Source: Talpa occidentalis
Taxonomy: Eukaryota; Chordata; Mammalia; Eulipotyphla; Talpidae
Length of the DNA stretch: 64,000 nt
NCBI RefSeq assembly: GCF_014898055.3
Contig: NW_023601212.1
Span: forward strand, 36,072,329-36,136,328
Direction of reading: 5' to 3'
Shown: positions 49,303 through 61,901 of the stretch, in pieces
Numbering within the stretch: the first letter of the stretch is position 1
Layout of the letters: the number at the start of each line of letters is the position of its first letter
Program-made: the position numbers and the translations under genes
Notes under the pieces: model-generated
Told to the model about the DNA's origin: nothing
Seen by the model: only the letters and a program-made list of their open reading frames with translations
Database searches by the model: none

Positions 49303-50624
49303 TTGTTTTGTAGCAATGAGTGGCAACATACAGGGCACCAACTTGACCTCAAATGTCCTATCTAGACAGGAACTGTGTGAGCCTAGGTTGAGCCTCGCTT
49401 AGGTAATGACTGAGCCTCTTCTAGAATCACTGTGACACTAGATGGAAAGAGGAGAGGGAAGCTGAATGGAGCAGAAAACATTCTCATCACTGGCAGCACA
49501 TTCATGCAGATAACCTGACCCAGACACTCCTTCATCAAAGAAAGCCCATGGAGAGAAGTGGCCTTTTCTTGGCGAGTCAGTGATACCATGTGAATGCTAC
49601 CCAAAATTAGAATTCTAATCCTGGTTTTGCTCCTTTAATTTAGACTTAAAAAAAAAAATAAAACTTCCTTCTTGCTATTTTCATCTGGTTACTCCAAAAT
49701 TGTAATCTTTAGCAAACTTACTAATTCATGTTTTTATTTCATAAACATTGATTTAGGCCCAGGACATGTCGGACTGAGTACACCTCATTAAACTAGAAGA
49801 ATCATGCCATTTAGATAAACTATCATCAATAAGATGCCCATACATTTTAAAAATGACCTTTATCAGGACTTTCCTTTCATAGTTTGGTAAACAATCTTCC
49901 TTCCTTGACCTGCAGCTTATATTTCACTGTCATTTCTAACTCTTTCCTCATGTAGCAGACTATTGTATAAAAATGGCTTTCATGTCATTTTCTAGTTCCC
50001 AGGCTTTTCATAATTCTGTCATGTTCCTGTTGATGTAATGGAATCCCCTTTGCCTTGAATTCTGAAAGGCTTTGGACTTCCAATAATCAGGAAATGCAGT
50101 GAAAGATCACTAAAGCAATACCACTAGATGACCTCTTAGGCCATGTTAGAAAAGGTGACACAGTTATTTCACTCCCTAAAACCCTCTACTTGGAGCCCTG
50201 AGTCATCACGTAAGCAGGAAGTTTCCCTGAAACTGCCATCCCCAGACCAAGCCAAAGTAATCTGTGTAAACAAACTATATGTTAAATCTCTAAGCTACAG
50301 GGACATATATTGAGATCTTTAAAAAATGGTTAGTGATCACTAGAGGTGCCCATCATTTAGCACACATACCTTCAGGTTATTCCCCTGTTACTCTGTACTA
50401 GCTATCACCCATAGCTGTCCTGGTCTTTCTGGAAATTTTTAATGACTCAATTTCTTACTCAAAGAATAAGACATACATTCTCCACACTTCCCTCCCATAG
50501 TGTGTTCACTTGTGTGTGTCCTTATTTTAAAGCAGGTTTTTCCCCCTTACTTTCTGTCTACCTGCATCTAGCCCAATAGTTCAGATCCAATTAAATGTCA
50601 CCTCTAACATGCAGGCTTTACTGA

Positions 50625-50950
50625 TCCCTTCCATAAGGATGAATTTCTGAGATTATGCCAAGTGAAATAAGCCAGAAAGAGAAAGGCAGACACTAGATGG
50701 TTTCCTCTCATATGTTGAATGTAGAGAAACAAAATAAGGAGCAATAATAAATACTAGAAATATGACTGTCAAACTAAGGCTTCTGGGTTGGAGATTTGGG
50801 GGAGAAAGAGAAAAAGAAAACAGGGGAAGGTCCAATGGCCTATGGTAAAGAATTATGGATGATTGGTAGTGGGTATGGTAGATAGCATCCGGGGTGGGAC
50901 CTTATATTTCTGACTCATATGCAATGCTGCAAACAAATGTTACCTTAATA
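50625..50950 (+). mobile_element. Old L1 3' fragment (mirror of 6785-7110)
   Basis: Mirror copy; AAGTGAAATAAGCCAGAAAG near 50660 is the sense ORF2 C-terminus. Confidence 0.8.
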
Positions 50951-51136
50951 AAAAATTATAAAATACATTACATATGTCTCAATTTGTGTACTACATATGT
51001 TCATGTAAATATACATAAATTTATTTTTTAGTGAAATTCTGTTCTTTGACCTTAACATTTGGACATTTTTCCTTTTAATCTTTATGAAACTGCATAGTTG
51101 AAACCCAGTATAAGTTTCCATAAAGAACACACTACA

Positions 51137-51407
51137 GGGCCTCCCCGGTGGCACAGCGGTTGAGTGCTGGGTTGCGAAGCTGCCCGCAGCCTCTGCAACA
51201 CCGGTTCGATCCCCAGCCACTGGGTGAGGGTCCCACTTGGCGCAGCAGACCTCTCCTGCCACCTGCTGCTCCCCTCAGCAGTGTACTTCGGTCCTTCTGC
51301 CTGCTCTGCTCCCCGCTCTGGCTCTGGTGAATTCTCTCACCCTCCCACGCTTTTGACTGTACCCAGTGCTTGTATGAATAAATAAATAAATCTTAAAAAA
51401 AAAAAAA
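51137..51407 (+). mobile_element. tRNA-derived SINE (mirror of 6328-6598)
   Basis: One of the best-preserved copies: head GGGCCTCCCCGGTGGCACAG, B box GGTTCGATCCC near 51204, tail AATAAATAAATAAATCTT. Confidence 0.96.
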
Positions 51408-51554
51408 AAGAACACACTACATTATATTTATATACAACCTGTCCTGTTTCAAAAATAGGATTGAGGAAGCTTAAAAAGCTACATACAATAAATATATGTG
51501 AGATAAGTAGGAGTGTATATCAAAGATAATTTAAGGGTAAAAACATACCCTGGA

Positions 51555-51790
51555 TCTAGAATAGAGAGAACTCTAAGATGGCTCCAAGACTCTCAGGCCC
51601 TGGAGTAGAAAGTTGGAAGTGGGTTTCTCCCCGGAATTGCCTCCTGATGAAAATGCAGCCCTGCTGGCTGGTAAAATCCTAGCAGAATACCCAGGCTTCT
51701 CACACACAGATAACAACTGTATGTGGTCTCAAGCTACAAAATTGGTGATAATTTATGACATGGGGATAGAAAATGAATACAGAAACTAAG
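51555..51790. mobile_element. Ancient repeat (mirror of 5945-6180)
   Basis: Mirror copy of the unnamed ancient repeat. Confidence 0.45.
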
Positions 51791-52274
51791 AATGAAACTA
51801 ACGTACAAATGTGATGCCATGGAGTTCTCCAGAGAGACCAGAAATTTGGATTTAAGCATTCAAGAATGCAATATTAACAGATATCAGACCTCCAAGATCC
51901 AAGGATATTTTTAGAAGTCATGTGACTTACAGGTGCAAGAGCAAGGTACCTGTTAGAGGCTCACTCTCTCCAAGGCACTGACTTAGCAGTCCTTCAGGGC
52001 TCTGCGTCTGGGCTTCCTTTTCAACCACTTGCCTATGCTTAAAGATTCTCTGCTTTGGTATAGCCTCAGCACTGTATTTCACTCTCCCAACTCTAATAAC
52101 ATTTCAATTGCACCCATGGGTGCTCCTGCACTCCTTGGCTTCATTTTCCACTAGGTGCTCTCCAGTTGTGTCTTCATACCACTTATCCCTTTGGGCATCA
52201 CTGTCCAAGTTCTGCCCTCCAAGACAGGGAGAACAGCACATACATATTTATTGCAGTGGTGGAAAGGTAAGGGA

Positions 52275-52445
52275 AAGTTGAGTAATGTTTTATGATTGGC
52301 TACATTATACTTAGCATATTCAGTTCATCATTTAATTCTCTCAAATATAATGTTCCCATTTTTCAGATGAAGGAACTGAGATTGGAGAAATTATTTCTTC
52401 CCACAAGTTTCACAACAAATACTAGAACTACCAAGTCGATGTAAT
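52275..52445 (-). mobile_element. MIR-like relic (mirror of 5290-5460)
   Basis: Mirror copy; CCCATTTTTCAGATGAAGGA near 52358. Confidence 0.6.
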
Positions 52446-53240
52446 TCTCCACCCCTTCCTCTCCATCCCTAACTCCAATCAGACCTAAAATCAAGAGGTA
52501 AATCATAAAGAATGTTTAAGCTTTCCTATATGAACAACTATCTAAGGTATCTTAATTTTATATAACTTCTTACATTGTGGATTTCAGGTTTCTATAATAC
52601 GTTTCATTTAATTATGTCTATAAGGATGAAAGATTATGCATATTACCAATTCCTGTCTCTTGTCTCATAACCTTTTTAAAATTGCATTCATTCATCCATT
52701 CAATAAACGTCTGGTACTGGGAATATAATTCTGAATTGCTTTCAGAAAATTAATATTATTAATCATAAAGACATTTTCTTAAGATTCTGAATTTGGTTAT
52801 ACTTCGTTTCTTTCTAAGCTTTGGAATTAAATTCCATTATGCAATACCTAGAATACAGTTGGTAATTCTTACATATAGGTGAATTTAAAAAACACTCTGC
52901 TGTCATCTGGGCTGTGGGAAATGGATAAGTGAATGTGCAAAGTGTACTGGGCTACTGAAGACAGAAAGACTGTTCCAGACCACGTCCTGATGGACACTGC
53001 AGACAAAGTACAAACACATTTAATACAGTTGAATCAAATCCATTTGGATCCATTATTTAACAAATGGATCTAACATTCACCCCATGTAGATCTATATATT
53101 TTAAAAGTAAGACAGCTAAATGTTGGGGTTACTTTATGGTTTACAGTCCTACCAACCCCCGACAAGATCATCCTATGACTAACTCCAGCCTACGTTTCCC
53201 CCCTTCCCAGCCTTCCCTACAAATTCTATAGGTGGGTTTA

Positions 53241-53497
53241 TTTTCTTTTTATTTAGACAAGAACTGGGGTACAGGCCAGCTGTGCAGGAGGGTGAGAGGA
53301 TTCACCAGAGACAGAGTGGGAAACAGAATAGGCAGACTGACTAAATACACTGCTGAGGGGAGCAGCGGGCATGACAGGAGAGGTCTGCCACACCATGTGG
53401 GACCCTTGCTGGCCAGCTGGGATCGAACAGGCACTGCAGAGACTGCAGACAGCTTCACAGAGCTGCGCTCAACCACCTGCGCCACCAGGGGAAGCCC
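53241..53497 (-). mobile_element. tRNA-derived SINE (mirror of 4238-4494)
   Basis: Same insertion as the left arm, opposite orientation. Confidence 0.95.
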
Positions 53498-55974
53498 TAG
53501 GTGGGTTTAATTATTGTCAAGTTTTTAAGATTAGTCCAAGTGGAATTGTTTTTATCTCTTATCATTATGACAAAGCTTCATCTAGAAAGGGATGCAAAGA
53601 TATGCATCTTTCAACAAAAATCTCTATCATTCCAGTTTTCATCCATTACTATCTAAGCCCAAAGGTGAAAAGGGTGTCATCTCTGTGAGCGTGCATAAAT
53701 TACTCAAGCAAATAAACACAATTTTCTTTAAAATATGGAATGATTTATGAATCTGTGCTCCACCCAGGTATTTTCTATCTTATTCCAATGATAGTATAGG
53801 TGCTTCCTAAGTTAGCATGAACAACCAAAATATCTATCTGGGCAGTGATTGCAATATAGCTGGACTACTTCTTAATGAAAGAGAACTGGAGAAATGATTC
53901 AGATCCATAAAACTACCTAAGTATTGAAAAAAAAAAAAAACTACAGGAAGGTAGGAAATAAATTTTAGCCACCTAATGTTTATATATAAACATATATAAA
54001 CATTTTTCAGATGATACAGAAAAAGTGATTTTAAACAGAAATTGAAATATCTATTTGAAAATGTGCTTTGGAATTCCATTCGGTCATGATAAAGTCATTG
54101 TCTCACCAACTGTAAGCAACAATAACACACAATCACGTCCATGAAATAAATGTTCTCAAATATTTAAAGCATGGGGTGCAGAATGTCAAACTTGGAAAGA
54201 ATGGAGGGAAAAAATCAGTTTTATTTAGGTTATTCTGCTTTTTGTCTTGTGCCACTTTCCAGATGAAACTGGAAGGGCAGCTGGAACATCATAGAGTGGT
54301 CTCATTGAGTTCAAATGTCAAGAGCCCTGGAAGCACTGGAATTTAAAAGCAACGGACTAGAGAGAAGTATGCAAAAAAGGAGTTCCAGAAATCTTCATAG
54401 GATGTCTACTTGAGTTTTCAACCAGACACTAAAATACACACACTTTAGTCAGGATGGACTCAGTAGGATGAACATGAAACAAGGACCAGGAAAGGTACAC
54501 AGAAGCGGCTACAAGACCATAGGGGAGCTTGCACAGGTCAGGGAAGCATGTGAGTCCTGAACACTCAGACAGAAACGCCTTCATTGAACTACCCAAGCAT
54601 TTAGTAAGGATCACAAAAAAGCCCCAGGGCACTTTTTTTTTTTAACTAGACTAATAATAAATGCTGCTGTAGACTTATTCTACCAAAGGTTAAAAAGAGC
54701 CTCAAAAGATCACCAATGTCAACATTTTGTTCATAAAACAAGGAAATCCAAAAATAGAAATAGGGCAGCTTTGTGCACTAATAGAAAACCCTATTATATT
54801 GGATTAGCCAATCGCTTGCCTGTAGCGTACACATTAAGACATGCAGAGGTGGCCAATCCAGGCCTGATAAGGTGGTTCTAGGACCCTTCATCCTTTCACC
54901 TCCACCTGATCTGACATCAGGCCTTCATGTGCATGTTTATTGTCTTATGTGTAAGGGGAATTTAACCTCTCTGGATCTTTCATTCATATTTAAAGAGGAA
55001 AAAGGAGAAGAAGGTAAAGGGGTTTTCTCCTAGCAAGTATTTACATTTTTATTTGGATAGGACAGCCCTTCCTGACTAGAATTGTGTGGCATGGCCATCC
55101 TCAGGTGAAGATACTTGAAAGCAAGTACTTTTTTTTTCTTTCTAGTCTCTTTAGGAGAGAAAGTAAAGACAGAGGGAGATGTGAAGAGCTTTTGCATAGC
55201 AATCCATGGTGTTACCACAATATGCAAACATATCTTAGTCATTTTGTGACTGTTAATTTTGTTGAGTCCACACCAGATGGTTAATTACTCAAAAGCAGTT
55301 ATTAGTTTAGCTTTGTTACAGTTCAATTTTTTTTTTTCCAATGTGGTATGTATGAAAAGAGAAACGCTAACATCTCAATGAGACTGCACTAGAAAATTCT
55401 CTATTTTCAGCATAATTCCAGTGGTTGAATTTCAGAAAATTATTTGTTTGCATGAACACAGATTTTAAAAATTAAGATTGAGAGCGTTTCATAACTTCTG
55501 ATCATTTACAAAATGTATTGTACATAATTTCCCTATTACCCTGTAACATTCCTTATAGTATTTCCTAATGAAATATCTTCAGAGAATAAAGAGCATGCAG
55601 TCTGCATTATTTCAATTACTGAGAGTGGAATTTTTAATAGATTTTAAGAAAATAGCAGTCATGCATAACAAAGTCAGCTTTTAAAATCTCTTTTCTGGTA
55701 CAACCTCTTGTCAATTTACTGTAGTATTTTTTTGGCTTTAATTCCCTGGTCTTGCCTCACACTTTGCATTCTTTCCTTGAGTGATTTCTGCTAATAAAGC
55801 AAGGATAACATTATTAGTAAAAGATACAGAATTTCCAGTTTGAAGGTAGTTTTATTGTTGAAAGTGTCCCTGCTGAGAAGAACTCAGCTATAAAATTAAA
55901 ATTTTACTGATTAAACTTTATCAAAAAGGAGTAAAGCATTTTTAAAGAGAAATAAAAACATATAACTACCAAGA

Positions 55975-56475
55975 ACAAATAAATCCCCGAGCTTGCTGCA
56001 TCTAAGCAACCTTATTTGAAAGAGTCAAAACCTGAAAAGTAACCCAAATGTCTACTAACAGGAGAATGGATAAACTCATGGTGATGTTTCCACAGAATTC
56101 TACTCAGCAATAAAGAAAAGTGAACTCTTCACAACATAGTTAAATCACAAGTAAAATTGTGCCAAATGAGAGATGTCTTACACATAGTACATTCAGTACT
56201 ACTCCACTTCTAGGATATCCACATACTGAGAGAAGGCTAGGATAATAAGAACCTATCTCTGGTAAAAAGAGTTCAGAAGAAATGGATGTTTCTGGTTGAA
56301 GGTGTAATTGATTGGCTTGGGGCACAAGAGAATTTTCTGGGTTGATGGAAATCACCTCTAAACATGTAGATGACAAATTTATGCAATTGTCAAAATTCAT
56401 CAAACTGTAAGCTTAATATTTGTGCATGCTTTGAATGGAAATAAGGCTTCAAATTTTAAAAGAATTTGATAAAGA
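55975..56475 (+). mobile_element. Old L1 3' fragment (mirror of 1260-1760)
   Basis: Mirror copy of the left-arm fragment. Confidence 0.7.
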
Positions 56476-56909
56476 AAACTTTTAATGTCATAATAACCCT
56501 AAGACACAGAATTGTCTGTTTGGTATATTAGTCCAAATATATAATCAATATATGAAATGTGTGACATTATGAACCCAGTTAATTTCTCATCCTGACAGAT
56601 ACACTTGATCACCGTCACTTATATTTTAAGTCTTGATAAGAAAGGTTTCTTCCAGGAGGATTTGGATTTTCCAAAAACTCATCTGATTTCCCAGGTTTGG
56701 TCTTCCAGAAAGATCAAGCACATTCTGTGAAGCACATTCCTTTTAAATCCCAAACTCACATGTATTGCAGTAGGAATATGCTTCTAAATTAGCCCAATTC
56801 CTATCAAATTTATTTAATATTTTCAGTTCTGCCAATTTCTCAATCACTCTGTCTTCAAGTTTATTTCTTCTGTAAGATAGATCATCCTATTTCATAAAAT
56901 TACAAATTG

Positions 56910-57162
56910 AGGGGGCCTCTCCAGTGGTGCAAAAAGGGTTTAGTCTCAGCACTATGAAGCTATGGGCAGCCACTGAAGCATGAGTTTAATCTCTGACCAG
57001 GGAGCTGACCCACATGGCCCAGTAGACTTCTTTCTCGCCCGATGCTCCCCTCAGCTGTGTATTTCAGTCAATCTTCCTGTTCTGTTCTCCACTCTGTCTC
57101 TGGTGAATCCTCTGGTTGATACCCCAGGTCTTGTATGCTTAAATAAATAAATATTAAAAGAA
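56910..57162 (+). mobile_element. tRNA-derived SINE (mirror of 573-826)
   Basis: Diverged plus-strand copy; tail TTAAATAAATAAATATT. Confidence 0.9.
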
Positions 57163-57175
57163 AAACTACAGTCTC

Positions 57176-57607
57176 TTTTTTTTTTTTTTTTTTTTGGTTT
57201 CCATGCATCAGTATCTTTTTTTCTTCTACATATTTATTCTTTTTTTTATTTTATATATTTTACATTATTTTTCATTTTTAAACAATGTATGCATTTTCAT
57301 CTGAATTATAGTCCCCATAAAATTCCTGCCACCCTTGTTTTGATCCTACTCCTTGTACCCTCCCATGTAGTGCATCTCTGGTTTATAGCTGCCTGTTGAT
57401 TTTGATTTTTACTTTATTATAATTAGTCTTTTTCCTGATCCCTTATTTGAGTCTTCTAAATTCCTGCTATGAGTGAGACCATCCAGTATTTTTCTTTTTC
57501 TTTCTGGCTTATTTCAGCTCCATCCATGTTGCTGCAAATGGCATGAGTTTATCTTTTTTGATTGCTGAGTAATATTCCATTGTGTATATGTACCACATCT
57601 TCTTGGT
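57176..57607 (-). mobile_element. L1: L1 3' end (mirror of 127-559)
   Basis: Begins with a T run (57177-57196) and ends in antisense ORF2 C-terminal codons. Confidence 0.9.
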
Positions 57608-57733
57608 CTTATTGAGATGTATTCACCTAACAGGGAATTCAACCACTTAACACACATAACTCAATGTTTTAATAAATATTCACCAACACAATCAAATTTA
57701 GAACATAATCAGTGCTCTCATCTTATGTCACCT
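57608..57733 (-). mobile_element. Old L1 3' fragment (mirror of 1-126)
   Basis: The pairing with the left arm ends here only because the window starts. The L1-like text may run on for a few dozen bases to about 57790. Confidence 0.45.
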
Positions 57734-58384
57734 TATTTTACTTTCCATTTATGTAAGCTGTATTTGCTCTTGTTTCAATATTTTGCCTTGTTAATTATTA
57801 AGACTCCTGTTTTACATACTATCCATTTTCTCTTTTATCTACAAAATTAAACATATAACGAGATAGTCCATGAAAAGAATTTCAACATCTCAAGTATTTG
57901 GAGAACTCATATTAGTTTGTTCTCTTTTTCTCTGATTCTTTCAGATCTCAGTCTGCATGAGGAAGAGTGTATGATGAAAATGTAACATGGTGTCACTGAA
58001 AGTCGAGGTCAAGATTCCTGTGTTTACTTCATCTCCCTCTGTGGTGTGTTTAATTATCCATTCTTCAGATTTATCACATATCAAAAGGTTATATGTGTAG
58101 TTCTTGGAAGCCACATTTATATAGCTCTGACCAAAGCCCAGATTGCCTCTTGTCACTCCATAGTCTATGAAACCAAATTGAGGTCTCAGGCCACTGTCAC
58201 CCTTGGAATTAGCTTTTCTTTGTGGGCTTGTGATTTTACTTTTTTTTTTTCTCACAATCTGAGGATTTCTCTCATTCTTTCAATTCACCTAAGCATTTTT
58301 TTTAAGTTAAGAAAAATTTCTATCCATAATTTTAATTCAACCTATGCTGTGATAAATTTTCTTAGGCAAACTCTGCCAGAAATT
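57734..58384. other. Unassigned sequence with a 104-codon minus-strand frame
   Basis: The minus-strand frame 57941-58255 encodes 104 residues (basic start MRKKKSK, later GFIDYGVTRGNLGFGQ). I recognise no domain, signal peptide or membrane segment and cannot assign it. It could be chance, an exon or a relic of a repeat. Confidence 0.35.
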
Positions 58385-58401
58385 AGAAGGCAAGCATTTT
58401 C

Positions 58402-58669
58402 TTTTTTAAAGATATTTTTATTTATTTATGCATACACGAAGTGGGGTGTACACCAGAGGTGTGGGGGGATAAAAGGATTCACCAGAGAATGGGGAGCAGA
58501 ACAGGCAGATCTACTGAAATATGCTGCTGAGGGGAGCAGTGGGCAAGACAGGAGAGGTCTCCTTCACCATGTGGGTTAGCTCCTTGGCCAAAGATCAACT
58601 CATGCTGCAGTGGTTGGCAATAGCTAGATAGTGCTGAGATTTTAACCCCTGAGCCACCAAAGAGGCCCC
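58402..58669 (-). mobile_element. tRNA-derived SINE with 17-bp TSD
   Basis: AGAAGGCAAGCATTTTC flanks it exactly at 58385-58401 and 58670-58686, so it is fairly young. The tail reads GATATTTTTATTTATTTATG. Confidence 0.96.
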
Positions 58670-58686
58670 AGAAGGCAAGCATTTTC

Positions 58687-59117
58687 AACAGCACACTGTA
58701 AATGTTCAAATCATTTTATTCCTCTATCTGGCCTACTCATTTTTCACGTAAAAATTAGTATTTGAAAAGTCAGCTCCTCCTCTTCCCACTCTGTTCTAGC
58801 TTACCTAACATGAAATCCCAAATACAGATAAGTAATATATGTTTGATATAAAATACCAAGGTTCTGAATTGGAGAAATTATATTCTATCTCAGGAGAAAA
58901 CAATGAAGAGGTGACAGTTAAAAGAGAAAGTATATACCAAGCAAAATACCTAATGAGAGAAAAATCCACATAAAACAATTACCCGAATGATAAATATTAA
59001 ACTCAATTTGATAACTATCAATGTGAACCTAAAAATCAATATAAAATCATTTATATTAAATAGCATATCCACTGTGTGTCTACTTCATGGATCATCTTCT
59101 AAGTATAAAAAATGACC
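58687..59117. other. Unassigned AT-rich sequence
   Basis: No gene or certain repeat. It may be a decayed upstream part of the L1 that follows. Confidence 0.4.
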
Positions 59118-59438
59118 TTTTACAAGACAAAGACATATAAAAATTCAAATAGGGAAAGAAGAAGTGAAATTATCACTATTTGTAGAAGATATTATATTAT
59201 ATATAGAGAAACCACAGAAAACTAATTAAAACAATAAACCAGTTTAGTAAAGGAGCAAGCAATAAAAGTAACACACCAACATCAGTAGCATTCCTATATG
59301 CAATCAGTCTGAAGAAGAAGAAATTAAGAAAACCATCCCATGTAAAATTGTACCAAAAAAAAAATCTGAGAATAAACCTAACAAAAAGCAATTTACAGAT
59401 TCCATGTAATTCCAATAAAAATCTCAATGGCATTCTTC

Positions 59439-59700
59439 TTCTTTTTTAATATTTATTTATTTATACAAGCACTGGGTACAGTCAGAAGCACGGGAGGGTG
59501 AGAGAATTCACCAGAGCCAGAGCGGGGAACAGAACAGGCAGACTGACAGAATACACTGCTGAGGGGAGCAGCGGGCATGGCAGGAGAGGTCTGGGTGCCA
59601 TGTAGGACCCTCGCTGGTGGCCGGGTATCAAACCAGCACTGCAGAGGCTGAGGGCAGCTACATAACCCAGGGCTCAACCACTGCACCACCAGGCGAGTCC
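59439..59700 (-). mobile_element. tRNA-derived SINE with 16-bp TSD, inside L1
   Basis: CTCAATGGCATTCTTC flanks it exactly at 59423-59438 and 59701-59716. Confidence 0.96.
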
Positions 59701-61300
59701 CTCAATGGCATTCTTCAAAGAAATAGAATAAATATTGATGTAATTCTAGGAATTACAAAAAAAACCCTCAAATAGCCAAAGTTCTCCTGTGTAAAAAGTG
59801 GGAGAATGGCAATATTACACACCTGAACTTCAAACTATACAAAAAAGCCATAATAATTAAAACAGTATGGTAATGGAACAAAAAAACACACACAGACCAG
59901 TGGATCAAAAACCCAAAAATGAAGTTACACATATATAGACAACTAATCTATGACAAAGGAGCAGACAATATGCTATGGAACCAGGATAGTCTGTTCAATA
60001 AATGGTGCTTGGAAAACTGGGCAGCTACATGCAAAAGAATGAAACTAGACTACTACCCCACAACATTCACAAAAATAAACTCAGAATGGATAAGAGTTGA
60101 AGATAAGACCTGAAGCCATAAAACAAAATATATAGAAGAAAACATAGGCAAAACACTCCATGACATACACTGAAGAAACATCTTTGAGGACTTATCTCCT
60201 AAAACAAAGAAAATGAAGGAAAAGATAAACAGCTAGGACTTCATCAAAATAAAAAGCTTCTGTACAGCGAAAGAGACAATAACCAAAATGAAAAGTCACC
60301 CTACTTATTGGGAGAAAATATTTGCATGCCATACAATGGATAAGGTACTGATTTCAAAGATCCACAAAGAGCTTACTCAACTCAAAAAGAAAAAAAACAA
60401 AACAAACAACTGCATCAAAAAATGGGCAGAAAGACTAAAAAGACACTTCTCTAAAGAGGAAATGCAAATGGCCAACAGGTATATCAAAAAAAAATGTGCA
60501 ACATCACCTACAATCAAGGAAATGCAAATCAAAACCATAATAAGATACTACCTCACACTGGTAAGAATAACACATATCAAAAAAATAAACAAACAAAAAA
60601 AAAAAAACCACAAAACCTGGCAACAACAAATGCTGGTGAGGATGTGGATAAAAGGAACCCTCTTACATTGCTGGTGGGAATGCAAACTGGTTCAACCACT
60701 ATGGAAAGCTGTGTAGAAGACCTTCAAATTACTAAAAATGGAGCTACCTTATGACCCAGCAATCCCACTCCTACGTCCTACAAAGGACGTAAAAACATTC
60801 ATTCAAAAAGTTACCTGTACCCCTATGTTTATTGCAGCACTATTTACAAAAGCTAAGGTACAGAAATAATCCAAATGCCCCAAAACAGATGACTGGATCA
60901 AGAACATGTGGTATCTATACACAATGGAATGCAATTCAGTAATCAAAAAAGATAAACCCATGCCATTCACAGCACATGGACAGAGGTAGAAGGGATCATG
61001 CTCAGTGAAATAAGCCAGAAGGAAAAAGAAAAATATGGAGTGGTTTCAATTATAGGAGGAGTATAGGGGTACTAAATAAGGGATCAGGAAAAAAAATAAT
61101 AACAATACTACTACTAATAAAAAAACAAAACTAGCAGGCAAACATAAGTATGAGAGATTCTACAAGGGAGGGAAGGAAAAGGGATCAAAACTGGAGAGAA
61201 GAGCACAAGGGACTATGGTGATGGTTCATGGGTGAACTGGTGGTGGGAATTTTACAGGGAATACACAATGATGTAAAAGATATAAATTAAAAAAGATATA

Positions 61301-61306
61301 TATTAA

Positions 61307-61336
<30 letters not shown>
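61301..61336 (+). repeat. (AT)n(AC)n microsatellite
   Basis: Alternating AT then AC dinucleotides within the L1 tail, followed by an A run. Confidence 0.9.
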
Positions 61337-61337
<1 letters not shown>

Positions 61338-61352
61338 AAAAAAAAAAAAAAA

Positions 61353-61510
61353 GTAAAACTGCACCTCTATGTTTATTGCAGCACTATTTAAATAGCTAAG
61401 ATAAGGAAACAATCTAAATGTCCAAAAACACATGACTGGATCAAGAAGATGTGGTACATAAATGCTATGGAATACTACACAACTACATACCAATTAAAAA
61501 AGATAACTGT
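61353..61510 (+). mobile_element. L1: Short L1 ORF2 C-terminal fragment
   Basis: GTTTATTGCAGCACTATTTA at about 61370, then TGACTGGATCAAGAAGATGT. It repeats the text of 60828-60960 of the preceding L1, so it is a second L1 tail or a local duplication. Confidence 0.8.
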
Positions 61511-61827
61511 AGGGCTTCCCCGGTGGCGCAGCGGTTGAGCACTGGGTTGCGAAGCTGCCCGCGGCCTCTGCGGCGCCAGTTTGATCCCTGGCTGCTCCCC
61601 GGCCACCAGAGGAGGCTCCCACATGGTGCGCAGACCTCTCCTGCTGCCTGCTGCTCCCCTCAGCAGTGTACTTCGGTCCTTCTGCCTGCTCTGCTCCCTG
61701 CTCTGGCTCTGGTGAATTCTCTCACCCTCCCGCGCTTCTGACTGTACCCAGTGCATTTATAAACAAACAAACAAACAAACAAAAAAAAAACAAATAAATA
61801 AATAAATAAAAACATGCCTCTATTAAA
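61511..61827 (+). mobile_element. tRNA-derived SINE with extended 3' tail
   Basis: Well preserved: head GGGCTTCCCCGGTGGCGCAG. The tail is AAACAAACAAAC then AAATAAATAAATAAATA, followed by an extra ACATGCCTCTATT and a second A run before the duplication. AAAAAAGATAACTGT flanks it at 61496-61510 and 61828-61842. Confidence 0.95.
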
Positions 61828-61901
61828 AAAAAAGATAACTGTGAATGAATTTATTAAAGGAATAGGTGCCAAAATTTATTGAGATAAGAGATTTGCTAGG
61901 T

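Larger units (their letters stand above)
32330..57733 (-). repeat. Right arm of giant inverted repeat
   Basis: This is the reverse complement of the left arm without the full-length L1. It begins immediately after the N gap, at the base that pairs with 31233, which is the last left-arm base before the L1 poly(T). Every SINE, LTR and older L1 piece of the left arm has a mirrored copy here in opposite orientation. Stretches not listed separately mirror the left-arm stretches and hold nothing further that I recognise. Confidence 0.97.
59118..61345 (+). mobile_element. L1: 5'-truncated older L1 (ORF2 RT to 3' end)
   Basis: Plus-strand ORF2 from the reverse transcriptase onward. The catalytic region reads LSLFVEDI instead of LSLFADD near 59170, so the RT motif is mutated. 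The 3' part 60288-60716 stays open for 142 codons ([40 protein letters not shown]), and the C-terminal WYLYTMECNS-like codons lie near 60910. The element ends in a (TA)n(CA)n A-rich tail. It is frame-broken in many places, is older than the 16540-22333 element, and is interrupted by a SINE. Confidence 0.9.

Noticed and set aside
1..57733. Inverted structure as a raw-read artefact (missed adapter, palindromic read)
   Set aside because: The arms differ by a complete L1 insertion with TSD, VNTR units and substitutions, so they are two distinct molecules. A haplotype mis-join remains possible.
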